Positions 34,901-42,759 of a stretch of DNA of 64,000 nt are shown in pieces (the first letter of the stretch is position 1; every line of letters starts with the position of its first letter). The DNA is taken from contig CAJLTA010000005.1 in assembly GCA_905209455.1 (NCBI GenBank), positions 1 to 64,000 on the forward strand, read 5' to 3'. The notes under the pieces were generated by a model that saw only the letters and a list, made by a program, of their open reading frames with translations, ran no database searches and was not told where the DNA came from. The position numbers were made by a program, and so were the translations under genes. The DNA is from an uncultured Collinsella sp. Its GTDB lineage: Bacteria; Actinomycetota; Coriobacteriia; Coriobacteriales; Coriobacteriaceae.

Positions 34901-36182
34901 ATCCATCGTCGGGCGGCAGCTGACCGAGACGAGCCAGGAGTGCAAGCTCATCGCCGCGGTCCTCGAGGCCACCTATGCGGGCGTTAAGGTCGTGCCGGTG
35001 AAGGCCGGGGTCGCCAGTTCGATCAGGAGGCGCACGGGAATCCCGAGAAGCCGCAAGGCAAATCGCTACTACCACGCCCACGATGCCCTCATCGCCCTCA
35101 CTACCGGCAGGTTCATCGAGACGAGGGCGCCCATGTGGTCGAACAACAGGGCCTTCTACGAGCGCATTATGCGCGATATCGAGGCGCAGGAGCGCCGGGG
35201 CGGAGCGGACTCAGAGCTCGATTTCTTCTCCGGCGGGTTCTTCCGCGATCTCGTCGACTATGACACGGCAGAGGTGCTGTGGGATTCCGTTTTCGAGCGA
35301 GAGAGGCTCGTCCGCGCCTGCTCCTGGAAGAACCTTCGCGTGACGTTTGCCCCCTATGAGGAAGGCGGTGCTTTCTGGAAGCAGACCGTCTACTCCCCGC
35401 GCGACTCTAAGACGAAGCTCATCCCCGTGAAGGGCGACCGTGATGCGGCCCTGTTCGGTGGCTACTCAGCCCAAACGTTCGCCTATTTCATGATCTACGA
35501 GAGCGAGGGCAAGAAGGGAAACCTGTTCAGGTTCGCCCCCGTGCCCACATCCATCGCGTCCAAGGCGACCGATTCGCTCACCGAGCTCTATGCGCGCTCG
35601 CTGTGCCGTGAATCCGGTGAGAGATTCGTCCGCGTCGTGCGCGACAGGATCCTTAAGGAGACCGTGTACGAGGCATATGGGGAGCGCTTCAGGGTCAAGG
35701 GGCAGAAGACCGCCGGCCCCGTGCGCCAGCTCGCCCTCGACGCAGCCGACACCCGACTGCTCAGGATCGTCGAGCGCATGGTCGACGGCGAGCAGCCGAG
35801 CCCCAGACGCGATCTTGAATCCGATGCCAAGGTTCTATGCCGCCTGTGGGCACGCCTTCTCGCGCTCGCTCCGGCAAACTTCCCCCGCGTCTCAAAGGTG
35901 TTCAAGTTGGCGGACCTCAAGACGCCGGACGAGGTATTCTCCGAGACGGAGGCAGAGGATCTCGCAAAGGTCGTCCGCGCAGTAGCCGAGTCCGAGATCC
36001 AGGTCGTGGAGCTCCTCTCGGGAATCAGGGGTACCGCCGACGTGAGGCCCCTCGGCGGCAGCGCGTTCGCGGGTACGCTCTCGATGACCTTCGACAAGAT
36101 CATCAACGACCCCAAGGCGGGGTTTGCCATAGTAGACATTTCGGCGGCAGGCCTTCGCGAAAGGGTGTCCAGACTTGGGTAA
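31989..36182 (+). CDS. Cas9 (type II-A) with intact RuvC and degenerate HNH active site (1397 aa)
   Basis: RNA-guided nuclease. Order: RuvC-I with D17 (AGIDLDGTSVGF), Arg-rich bridge helix ~58-75 (RTARRRLQRARGR), REC lobe, RuvC-II with E811 (VYVEVTR), HNH ~870-960, RuvC-III with H1029 and D1032 (YYHAHDA), and a C-terminal PAM-interacting region. In the HNH domain the S. pyogenes motif VDHI reads VDRI: D898 is kept, but the general-base His840 equivalent is R899 (codon CGT, 34683-34685). The Asn863 equivalent is S922 by ungapped alignment (YAESLDKKD). N913 (Asn854 equivalent) remains. The neighbourhood aligns without gaps, so this is not a frameshift. Such a protein should nick the non-target strand only. 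ACAGGAGAACTC precedes the ATG. Confidence 0.93.
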   Translation: MARKLKNINGPWYAGIDLDGTSVGFVATDEYGEVLYHKGQPVMGARCFKEALHASEARMPRTARRRLQRARGREREMERVFAPAIAPADPDFFVRRRMSYKLMRDDIAADPAAAAWQGLLDGYPTLAHLDVDLMESDGPRDPRLVFWAIANHVVRRGHFLMEGNDVTSANSDPSAQVETLVRELDALGEACGEAIELDGGALAGMGGSWTARELQKAVSGAVSVTGDDIDAKIARAQAKALGDLVAGYKANMDAFALEGEQIGKISVADADALDEFLANCPDWLAPAIEAARGLYSAWRLQGLLSFAPGKTLSHNQVAQYEVYGRQLRTLKDLALKYIVHADSEDGPDEDGLALYRDFFGGPKRPGRRGYDKVLVKKLDGAKRNMGYTAYDLNVIPYEEFKKRVERLFKGTDAAKDPAYIDMVAALGERRFLRRIHTTDNSAIPYQLHAEVVGRIIEAQGNFYPWLKDAGAHILKVLTSRIPYYVGPLDSSAAPLDAHGKARFAWSCRLPGHERAFVAPWNYEEHIDTDAAAEAFIRRMTGKCTYLVDEDVLPANSLIYERFRFLNELAGIRYTEDGQDWLPLDAAMRAAVVEAASDGSVMTLSRIESILSRDFTMAHPHVKGVSDAKRMASRLSVSAWIAGLLGVKSLTAAQKSMAEDIILWNTVFEERSILKRKVAKEYGDILDEDAIEAFCAKRLKGWGRLSERLLTGVWVDTARGDMCIMDVLEQGAPYGRFRGTSMNLMQALSDTELGFRARIDEVNAAALEKAGELGIDALPGSPALRRGVSQSMKVIEDMASVAGCAPAKVYVEVTRTASNRLKGKRSRSRAQEIEAALKALDEDARRDLDAARLLRELGMFDEKEINERLYLYFRQAGKSLYSGKSIDIARIASADYCVDRILPPSVRRDESLDNKALVLYAESLDKKDSIVVPQPVQRKMAPFWMYLRRVGLMTERKLNALMRTQISERMLKSIVGRQLTETSQECKLIAAVLEATYAGVKVVPVKAGVASSIRRRTGIPRSRKANRYYHAHDALIALTTGRFIETRAPMWSNNRAFYERIMRDIEAQERRGGADSELDFFSGGFFRDLVDYDTAEVLWDSVFERERLVRACSWKNLRVTFAPYEEGGAFWKQTVYSPRDSKTKLIPVKGDRDAALFGGYSAQTFAYFMIYESEGKKGNLFRFAPVPTSIASKATDSLTELYARSLCRESGERFVRVVRDRILKETVYEAYGERFRVKGQKTAGPVRQLALDAADTRLLRIVERMVDGEQPSPRRDLESDAKVLCRLWARLLALAPANFPRVSKVFKLADLKTPDEVFSETEAEDLAKVVRAVAESEIQVVELLSGIRGTADVRPLGGSAFAGTLSMTFDKIINDPKAGFAIVDISAAGLRERVSRLG

Positions 36183-37062
36183 GACGCTCTTCATAGAGAA
36201 CGCAAGGAAACTTCGCTATGAGGCGGGATGGGTCGCCGTTCACCGTGACGGCGACCCCCGACCTGTCCTGTTGCGTGCCGACGGGCTCGACTGCATCGTT
36301 GTCGACGGAAAGGCCGCGTTCATATCGACCTACCTGCTCGATGAGCTCGCGGCAAGGGGCTGCAGCGTCATTTTCACCGATAGCCGGCATATGCCGGCAT
36401 CAATCCTGATGCCGCTAACGGCAGCGACGATCGATACGAACGGCAGGGTCCTTACGCAGATGTCCTGGGGCGCCTGGCCGCGGAAGATGTTATGGAAGAG
36501 GATCATCGAGTGCAAGCTGGACAATCAGGCCAACGTCCTTGCCGGTTCAGGCCATGAACGGGAGGCCGAGATGCTTGCATCCTATGCGGGAGAGGTCCGC
36601 GCGGACGACTCGACCGGTCGCGAGGCGGCAGGTGCCCGCCGCTATTTCCAAGCGCTGTTCGGCGCCGATTTTATCCGGCTACCGCACGCGGGCGCAACCA
36701 ATAACGCCCTCGACTACGGTTATTCCATCCTGCTCTCGCATACAGCGTGCAGGATCGCGGCGAAGGGCTACCTCAACCAGGTGGGAATCCACCACCACTC
36801 CAAGACGAACCCCTACAACCTCGCCTACGACCTCATGGAGCCGTTCAGGCCCCTGATCGACCGGAAGGTCGAACTGGAGCGCCCCCGCGAACTCACGACG
36901 TCCGTGAAGAGGCTCCTTGCATCCACACTCGCTGACAGGATTCCCTATGGCCATGGGAGCTACCGGGTGTCGGACGCCATCGACCTTTGGGTCGACGGGT
37001 GCCTTCGCGTGATGGAGGGGGTCGGCGATGCCGATGGGATCTCAGTGCCCGGGATGCCTTGA
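36175..37062 (+). CDS. Cas1 integrase (295 aa)
   Basis: TTG start overlapping the cas9 stop by 8 nt; type II Cas1 by length and order. Metal-binding residues are visible: Glu in REAAGARRYFQALFG, His in VGIHHHSKTNPYNLAYD, Glu in DLMEPFRP. The N-terminal beta domain (LLRADGLDCIVVDGKAAFIS) is present. Nothing suggests inactivation. With Cas2 it inserts spacers at the leader end; type II-A also needs Csn2 and Cas9. Confidence 0.93.
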   Translation: MGKTLFIENARKLRYEAGWVAVHRDGDPRPVLLRADGLDCIVVDGKAAFISTYLLDELAARGCSVIFTDSRHMPASILMPLTAATIDTNGRVLTQMSWGAWPRKMLWKRIIECKLDNQANVLAGSGHEREAEMLASYAGEVRADDSTGREAAGARRYFQALFGADFIRLPHAGATNNALDYGYSILLSHTACRIAAKGYLNQVGIHHHSKTNPYNLAYDLMEPFRPLIDRKVELERPRELTTSVKRLLASTLADRIPYGHGSYRVSDAIDLWVDGCLRVMEGVGDADGISVPGMP

Positions 37063-37088
37063 TGGGGGAATGGGGAAGGATAAGGTTC

Positions 37089-37397
37089 ATGAGGATAATC
37101 GTCATGTATGACCTTCCCGTGGGCGAGGCGCAGGAGCGCCATGAGTACTCGAAGTTCAGGCAGTTTCTTGTCGGGGACGGCTATACGAGGCTGCAGAATT
37201 CCGTCTACACCCGCCTGGCAGTGGACACCAAAAACGCCGACGCCGCGATCGTGAGGCTCAAAGCAAACCTTCCAGAAGCCGGGCTGATGCAGGTACTCCG
37301 AGTATCCGGGGCTTCCTTTTGTTCGATGCTCACACTTTGCGGGATCCCGTCTGACGAGGGGCATCTTGTTACCGGAGAGGACTTTATCGTCTTATGA
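37089..37397 (+). CDS. Cas2 (102 aa)
   Basis: MRIIVMYDLPV start matches the ferredoxin-fold Cas2 N-terminus with its conserved Asp, and TRLQNSVYTRL follows. GGAAGGATAAGG precedes ATG 37089; an ATG at 37062 overlapping the cas1 stop (TGATG) would add nine residues before the conserved start. The stop overlaps the csn2 start (ATGA). Confidence 0.92.
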   Translation: MRIIVMYDLPVGEAQERHEYSKFRQFLVGDGYTRLQNSVYTRLAVDTKNADAAIVRLKANLPEAGLMQVLRVSGASFCSMLTLCGIPSDEGHLVTGEDFIVL

Positions 37398-38068
37398 TCG
37401 TCAAACTCGAAACGATAGGGGAAACAGTCGATCTTCCGGACGGACTCGGAGCCATATCCTTCGATGAGTTCGACGAGCTGTCGCGATGCGCCAGGTCGCT
37501 TTTGAGGGAAGGGGAGCCGGGCATCGCGCTATACCGAGGGGAGCGAAGGCTAAAGCCGAAAGCTATCGTCCTTATCGACAGTCTGATCGAGCTCCCATTC
37601 GATGACCGAAGGCTTGTCGGCGCATACGCATCAAGGGTGGCTACCGAGATCGAGGCTTGTGAGTCTCTGGCAATCAAGGCACATGAGATCAGGGCGCGTG
37701 TCCGCGAGATGATAGCGGAATTGGGGGCTTCGCTTCGGACGGATCCAATTGGGGACGCGGAGTGCGACTTCAAATCATTCGCCAGGTGGCTTTCCCTTTC
37801 GCCCCGCCGAGAGCCGGGCGGTACCCTGCTCATGAGATTCCTCTCTTTCATTGATTACGTCTGCGATACGGGGCTGAATCCGTCAATTGCCGTAATCGGC
37901 CTTATCGACAAGCTCAATCCGGCCGACGTCTTGCAGATAACCCGAAAGGCGCGGCATGAGAGTCTGGAAATGCTGTTCCTCGAATACCGGGTGATGGACA
38001 CAGCCGATTTCGAGATTCCGGTATGGCATGTTGATAGAGACGGGGTCCTGTTCTCTCGTGCCGTCTAA
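37394..38068 (+). CDS. Csn2 (224 aa)
   Basis: Fourth gene of the cas operon, ATGA overlap with cas2. It follows the short Csn2 layout: N-terminal beta segment, ALYRGERRLKPKAIVLIDSLIELPFDD, a long helical arm (~75-110), and a C-terminal half ending LEMLFLEYRVMDTADF, similar to TVLFLEPRELYDF of S. pyogenes Csn2. Csn2 forms a ring on DNA ends during spacer acquisition. Its presence defines subtype II-A. Confidence 0.85.
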   Translation: MIVKLETIGETVDLPDGLGAISFDEFDELSRCARSLLREGEPGIALYRGERRLKPKAIVLIDSLIELPFDDRRLVGAYASRVATEIEACESLAIKAHEIRARVREMIAELGASLRTDPIGDAECDFKSFARWLSLSPRREPGGTLLMRFLSFIDYVCDTGLNPSIAVIGLIDKLNPADVLQITRKARHESLEMLFLEYRVMDTADFEIPVWHVDRDGVLFSRAV

Positions 38069-38303
38069 ACCGTTAAACTGGTATGAGCACCTTGAAAACT
38101 CAAATAAGGCTTATTGCTTGACAGCCCGGTTGTCCGATGATCCGGTAGCTGTCAGGTTTTTCCAGAACTCACACAACCACCCTGTTTCCGGGCGGGAATA
38201 AGGGGGTTTCCCAAAATCGTCGGGACTATTTCTTTCTTTAAATCAACTTTTCGGCTTCAGTAGCTGCTCTTATACGGGCTTGCCAGCCGATGTCAATTCT
38301 CCG
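38069..38303 (+). promoter_or_regulatory. CRISPR leader
   Basis: 235 bp between csn2 and the first repeat. It contains TTGACA at 38118-38123 without an obvious -10, and an inverted repeat TGACAGCCCGG / CCGGTAGCTGTCA (38119-38154). The array's sharp repeats begin here and decay at the far end, so this is the acquisition end. Confidence 0.7.
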
Positions 38304-39264
38304 GCTTCGCAGGTACCGCGCTTCGAGTAGTTACTTGCCGCAGGAGGCCCGCAAGAAGACTCCGATCGCGCTTCGCAGGTACCGCGCTTCGAGTAGTTAC
38401 TTGCCAGGTTCAGGCATTCGTCGGGGCGCTTTCCGGCTTCGCAGGTACCGCGCTTCGAGTAGTTACTTGCCCGGCCTAATGGGATGCACGATTAGTGACG
38501 AGCTTCGCAGGTACCGCGCTTCGAGTAGTTACTTGCCTGCGCTGATAGCCAGTAATCCAACTTTAGCGCTTCGCAGGTACCGCACTTCGAGTAGTTACTT
38601 GCCAGTTTCCAGCGCCGTCCGATTTGGACTGCTGCTTCGCAGGTACCGCGCTTCGAGTAGTTACTTGCCGGGATCAGCGATGAACGTCACCATCACTTTG
38701 CTTCGCAGGTACCGCACTTCGAGTAGTTACTTGCCCTTCAAAAAAATGTGCCCGAGGACGTTCTAGCTTCGCAGGTACCGCGCTTCGAGTAGTTACTCAC
38801 CTTCTTACCGTTCCGACGTGCTCGTCATAGAGCTTCGCAGATACCGCGCTTCGAGTAGTTACTCACCGGTCTCGTTCGAATATGTATGTGCGTCTGCGCT
38901 TCGCAGATACCGCGCTTCGAGTAGTTACTTGCCGCAACATGACAGGAATATATTGCATTCATCGCTTCGCAGGTACCGCGCTTCGAGCAGTTACTAACCA
39001 CGCATATACTGCGGCACAATCGGTAACGAGCTTCGCAGGTTTCGCGCTTCGAGTAGCTACTTGTCGGCCCTTGGCTATATTCGACATGAGCACTCGCTTC
39101 GCAGGTACTGCGCCTCGAGTTGTTACTTGCCTCTGTTGTGCAAAAAGGTACAGGTTTTTGTAGCTTCGCAGGTACCGCGCTTCGAGCAGTTGCTTACCGG
39201 GCGATTCCCATTGCCAATTCCTTAAAGTGCTTCGCAGGCACCGCGCTTCGAGTAATTACTTACT
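38304..39264 (+). CRISPR. CRISPR array, 15 clear repeats, 36-bp repeat with ~30-bp spacers
   Basis: Repeat 1 is 38304-38339 (begins GCTTCGCAGGTACCGCGCTT, ends GTAGTTACTTGCC); the next start at 38370, 38436, 38502, 38568, 38634, 38700, 38766, 38832, 38898, 38964, 39030, 39096, 39163 and 39229. Spacers are 30 bp except the 13th (31 bp). Repeats 1-7 are near identical (positions 5 and 7 have CGCACTTC). From repeat 8 the 3' end drifts (ACTCACC, ACTAACC, TACTTGTC, GCTTACC, ACTTACT). Transcription is on the plus strand, away from csn2, consistent with the tracrRNA pairing. The repeat 5' end GCTTCG forms the crRNA:tracrRNA lower stem. Confidence 0.96.
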
Positions 39265-39890
39265 GCTGACAGAGAATCCGAAAGTACTCGTAGGCTTCAA
39301 AGATGCGGCGCTTCAAGCAACGCCATATCTATCTTTAGCGTTTGTAGAATCATGCGCTTCATAGGCCCTGTGCTTCGAGCGGCTACTCACTATTTCGCGT
39401 CAGCCTGACAAAGCCGTTCACTTGGTTTGTAAAACCTCTCGAGCGAACTGCTCCGGTCATAATCTCAAACAACCAAGTCGAACTTTATGGGTTAGATCTC
39501 AATTATGAAACTTGCCCAAAGGCCACAGCCTTATGAGACGAGTGTTTCGAAGGCCGCGCGTTTCGGGCGACCACTCAACTCTATGCGCCGTAACGGTAAC
39601 TCCAAAAGGTTTCGCAGCTTCGCATTTCAAGCTCTTAGGTAGCGATATATCCCGGCTATAATTTGTCTGGCGGCTACCCGCAGGCGTACTCAGGACGGAG
39701 GCTCCGCAGTTTTGCAGGTATCGTTTTTCGGGCAATTGCTTTACGGCCGCGGGAATTAGCCGATATGCTTAATGGCTTCGCAGGAACTTCGATCGCTGCT
39801 ATTCACGGCTTCGCCCTGGCTGATTGCCGTCTTTCGCGCAATCCGATGCGGTTCTCGTGGCAGCTTCTTCGCGACCGCTTCGGTTTCGTA
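39265..39890 (+). repeat. Eroded distal part of the CRISPR array
   Basis: Weak repeat copies continue at roughly the array period: 39294 (GCTTCAAAGATGCGGCGCTT), 39356 (GCTTCATAGGCCCTGTGCTT), ~39420, ~39486, 39544 (GTTTCGAAGGCCGCGCGTTT), ~39610, 39709 (GTTTTGCAGGTATCGTTTTT) and 39775 (GCTTCGCAGGAACTTCG). Identity to the consensus falls with distance from the leader. No gene is present. Confidence 0.65.
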
Positions 39891-39944
39891 GGTCATCCAT
39901 TGATACGGCCCTAAACCATATAAGATCCGTTTCAATCTAAAAGC

Positions 39945-39964
39945 TGTCACCGTGTGGCACCAAA
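39945..39964 (+). promoter_or_regulatory. TGTCACC-N3-TGGCACCAAA element (Tad operon)
   Basis: TGTCACCGTGTGGCACCAAA, 40 bp upstream of the start at 40004 and in its orientation, directly after the eroded array. Confidence 0.6.
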
Positions 39965-40003
39965 TAGGCCTTAATTTGAGCAAACACGACCACAAAATTA
40001 AAT

Positions 40004-40846
40004 ATGAGTACCTATGCCTATATCGAGGAGGCTCCCGTGTCTTTTGGCGTCAGATTGGCGACCACATTAGCCGTCGGTTGCGGCTTTTGGTGCGCCTCCC
40101 ATCTTTACCAACGCTGGCGCTACACTGCACTGCGGCATGAGGACAATACCATGCTCCAAGCACAGCCCGGGGATACCGATAGGGATAAATGGATAGACGC
40201 AGTGAAGAGAGAGTCCGTTAACTACGGCGTCAGTCCCTCAACACTTATTTCTCTGGGTAGCGCAGGATATATCGATGCGGAGATGTCCCAGCTTGGAGAC
40301 GCAGGAACATATGCACGCCACCACAACCCACCGCTTGCCTCTGAAATCGTTTTTGTCTACCCCTATTTACTTGCAGCTTGGACCGGATCGCTCGTCTCGA
40401 TCCACTATGCCGTCTTCCTGGCAGCCTCCGTGGCACTCGGCCAGGAGGATATGAGATTCAGGGTCGCGCCGGTGCCCATGCTGCTCCTTTTTGCGGTCGC
40501 GGGCGCAGTGTCATCCCCCTGGGGACCATATGCGTGGGCGGTATTTTCCATTCCCTGCGCCGCGGTATTCGCGCTGATTTCCTTTGCCATGAAGCGCATC
40601 GCCGGGATCTCTTGGCACGCAGGCGACTATCTCACGCTGGCTATAGCCCTCACGGCTGTACTTCCCATTGGAACCGTGTTCGAGTTTCTCGCCATCCATC
40701 TCCTGTGTGCGTGCGGCCTCGAACTCGCCATCAGGTTCATCCCCACATGGGCCCGCCTCAAGGACAACGTCCCCTACAACGCCGTGCTGTCGGTGGGCCT
40801 GGTCGGGGCGACGCTAATCGCAATCTTGAAAGGTTATCTGCTATGA
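40004..40846 (+). CDS. Polytopic membrane protein, probable divergent prepilin peptidase (280 aa)
   Basis: At least six hydrophobic segments in the C-terminal 170 residues. QEDMRFRVAPVPMLLL and SWHAGDYLTLAIAL fall where A24 prepilin peptidases (TadV/CpaA) have their two aspartates (DxRxxRIPN and GxGD), here in the form ED and AGD. The N-terminal ~110 residues are an unusual soluble extension. Placement before TadE-like genes supports the assignment, but the motifs are weak. The start at 40004 lacks a strong Shine-Dalgarno; a later start is possible. Confidence 0.5.
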   Translation: MSTYAYIEEAPVSFGVRLATTLAVGCGFWCASHLYQRWRYTALRHEDNTMLQAQPGDTDRDKWIDAVKRESVNYGVSPSTLISLGSAGYIDAEMSQLGDAGTYARHHNPPLASEIVFVYPYLLAAWTGSLVSIHYAVFLAASVALGQEDMRFRVAPVPMLLLFAVAGAVSSPWGPYAWAVFSIPCAAVFALISFAMKRIAGISWHAGDYLTLAIALTAVLPIGTVFEFLAIHLLCACGLELAIRFIPTWARLKDNVPYNAVLSVGLVGATLIAILKGYLL

Positions 40847-41292
40847 GGTCTAAACGTAGGGGGCTCAGGGCCGTCATGGTGACCCAGCTCGTCCTTCTCC
40901 TTCCCATCATGATCGCCATGCTCGCCCTCGTCGTGGATTGCGCGAACATGAGCAGATGCAAGGCCCTCGCATCTGCCGCCGCATCCGAGGGCGCACGCCA
41001 CGCCGCGGCAAACCCCGATCTGGCCGATTCCGAGATTGAGTCCTATGTCAGGGGGGCTATCGGACTCGATGACAGCTGCACAGTCGATATCGAGCGCAAG
41101 GCACTCGCTCCAAAGGACGTGACGCTCAGGGTGGGGGATAAATCCAGGGACTCTTCCATCGAGCGCGAATCGGTGACGGTAAATGTCCAGATTCCGTGCC
41201 GGCGTGTCTTCACCTTGGCAGTCTTCGACGGCCTTGCGGAAAGCGAGCCCGAGTCCTCTTCTGCCACCGCGATCTCATCGGAGGTGAAGTGA
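40843..41292 (+). CDS. TadE-like minor pilin / pseudopilin (149 aa)
   Basis: ATGA overlap with the previous gene. A basic N-terminus, then one hydrophobic helix (VMVTQLVLLLPIMIAMLALVVDCANMSR) followed by ALASAAASEGARHAA, the usual TadE/TadG sequence. The exported part is ~110 residues. It would be an accessory subunit of the Tad pilus. Confidence 0.7.
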   Translation: MRSKRRGLRAVMVTQLVLLLPIMIAMLALVVDCANMSRCKALASAAASEGARHAAANPDLADSEIESYVRGAIGLDDSCTVDIERKALAPKDVTLRVGDKSRDSSIERESVTVNVQIPCRRVFTLAVFDGLAESEPESSSATAISSEVK

Positions 41293-41765
41293 TGGTGCGC
41301 AACACCCGGACGCCCAAGGCACTCATCTCGACCGAGTTCATCTTCGTGTTCCCGATCGCCCTCACCGTCGTGCTCGCCATCATGGGCTTCGGCTTCACCG
41401 GCTACCAGCGCGCAAGGATCGACTATTCGCTTGCCCACCTCGCGGACCAGCTTCCCGCGGGATGGGACTCCATGGACGCAGACATCCTCGTGGCCGAGCT
41501 CGTGAGCGCGTCTGCCGACGTGGACCCCGGCCACCTCACGGTGAAAAACGCCTCAGTCTCCCTCGATTCAGACGAGGACCTCGGACATGGAAGCGCCGTG
41601 GCAGGCGACCTGGGCACCGAGAACCTCAGGACCGAGCGCAAGACCGTGACGGTGTCGGCGGAGATCATCTACGACTACCCGGCGCCCTACAACGTATTCG
41701 GCAAGAGATCCGTGCGCAAGATCACGCGCTCCTACATCAGCTACTCGGACTGGGAGGTCATCTAG
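41292..41765 (+). CDS. TadE-family pilus assembly protein (157 aa)
   Basis: TGATG coupling. TEFIFVFPIALTVVLAIMGFGF, with Glu after Thr at the head of the helix, is the TadE pattern. C-terminal domain of ~110 residues, beta-rich. Second of three consecutive pilin-like genes. Confidence 0.7.
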   Translation: MVRNTRTPKALISTEFIFVFPIALTVVLAIMGFGFTGYQRARIDYSLAHLADQLPAGWDSMDADILVAELVSASADVDPGHLTVKNASVSLDSDEDLGHGSAVAGDLGTENLRTERKTVTVSAEIIYDYPAPYNVFGKRSVRKITRSYISYSDWEVI

Positions 41766-42413
41766 ATGAAGTGCCTTGTACGCAGGGGGAGAGGAGCCCG
41801 CGCCCAGCTCACGACCTTCTTCGTCGTGATGCTCATCCCCCTGTCGCTCTTAATTGCCCTCGCGGTCGACCTCGGCGGCGCTCTCGCCTACAGGACATGG
41901 CAGGGCTCACTCCTCGAAAGCACGCGCCAATCCTGCTTCGGCGAGGCCAATGCCGTCAAATACGCCGACAACCCGGGCGAGGAGGCACGCTCCGAGGTAC
42001 TCGAGATGCTAAAGGCCAACGGCTATACGGGAAAGGTCAAGGTCTACTACGTCGAGGCACCGGAGGACCTGTGTGGGGCGGCAGACCGATATGCCGGCGT
42101 CTACGTGATTTTGGAGGGAACCTGGCCGTCGACATTCGCTAGGTTCGCGGGCATCGACGAACTCAAGGTTCGATCCGATGCGGTATGGACGCTCCATCCC
42201 TATTCATCCACGACGGTATGGCGCCCGGCAGACACCGGAAACGGCTGGTGTGAGTACACGATCGACAAGGACGGCAACGTGGCGACGAAAACGGGAGTCT
42301 GCTCGCTCGACGATGCGCCCGAAAGCCTCTCCAAGGCCGTGAGGGACATGCTGCCGGCCCCGTCGGGAGGCTCCGGAAAGTCCGGTGAATCAACGCCCGG
42401 CGGCACCGAATAG
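41766..42413 (+). CDS. TadG/TadE-like pilus protein (215 aa)
   Basis: Starts directly after the previous stop. One N-terminal helix (QLTTFFVVMLIPLSLLIALAVDLGGAL) and a 170-residue exported domain with two pairs of Cys, ending in a Gly/Ser-rich tail. Third pilin-like gene of the set and last before the hairpin at 42457. Confidence 0.65.
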   Translation: MKCLVRRGRGARAQLTTFFVVMLIPLSLLIALAVDLGGALAYRTWQGSLLESTRQSCFGEANAVKYADNPGEEARSEVLEMLKANGYTGKVKVYYVEAPEDLCGAADRYAGVYVILEGTWPSTFARFAGIDELKVRSDAVWTLHPYSSTTVWRPADTGNGWCEYTIDKDGNVATKTGVCSLDDAPESLSKAVRDMLPAPSGGSGKSGESTPGGTE

Positions 42414-42438
42414 CGCCTATCGCAAAGCTATCCAAGTT

Positions 42439-42490
42439 TGTCACCCGATGGCACCAAATCGCCCCGCACGGGAACACGTGCGGGGCGATT
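42439..42490 (+). promoter_or_regulatory. TGTCACC element joined to a terminator-like hairpin
   Basis: TGTCACCCGATGGCACCAAA (42439-42458) is immediately followed by a perfect 14-bp stem AATCGCCCCGCACG (42457-42470) / CGTGCGGGGCGATT (42477-42490) with loop GGAACA and then CTTTATATG. The hairpin may end the upstream pilin operon while the element, or TTTATAT downstream, starts the cpaB-tad operon, so expression could be switched by attenuation. Confidence 0.6.
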
Positions 42491-42528
42491 CTTTATATGT
42501 CGGAATAGCACGACAGATCGGAGGACCC

Positions 42529-42759
42529 TTGGGTCTGATGTACGACCTGATGCGCCAGGGGAGATACGACCTCATGCCTGCGCTGCTGACGTCGCGCGAG
42601 GCGGCGGACGCGGTCGGTGTCACCCCCAGGACCATCGAGAGGATGTGTGCGGCGGGAAAGCTCGAGGGCGCCCGTTTCGGTAACCGCTGGCGCGTCAACC
42701 GTGACTCGCTGCTCAGGTATTCGGGACTCCTCGGTCCCGGGAAGGAAACTAGACGATGA
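42529..42759 (+). CDS. MerR/excisionase-type DNA-binding protein (76 aa)
   Basis: LLTSREAADAVGVTPRTIERMCAAGKLEGARFGNRWRVNRDSLLRY is a winged-helix excisionase-family domain. TTG 42529 is placed properly behind GGAGGACCC; ATG 42538 is the alternative. It is the first gene of the cpaB-tadABC operon and may autoregulate it; an excisionase role is less likely with no integrase nearby. ATGA overlap with cpaB. Confidence 0.75.
   Translation: MGLMYDLMRQGRYDLMPALLTSREAADAVGVTPRTIERMCAAGKLEGARFGNRWRVNRDSLLRYSGLLGPGKETRR

Noticed and set aside
33384..35081. 565-codon minus-strand open frame opposite cas9
   Set aside because: No ribosome-binding site or domain; a shadow of a G+C-rich gene. Cas9 motifs on the plus strand settle the coding strand.
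38253..38286. Possible extra degenerate repeat in the leader (GCTTCAGTAGC ... CTTGCC)
   Set aside because: Only the two ends match, it is 31 bp long and would leave an 18-bp spacer; probably chance or part of the leader.
38290..38766. Open frame of 158 codons encoding repeats of RRYRASSSYLP
   Set aside because: It is the CRISPR array itself; 66 bp per unit is 22 codons, so the frame stays open by arithmetic.
42529..42759. Excisionase for integration/excision of the element
   Set aside because: The domain fits, but no integrase is present in the window and it is coupled to cpaB, so a transcriptional role in the pilus operon is more likely.
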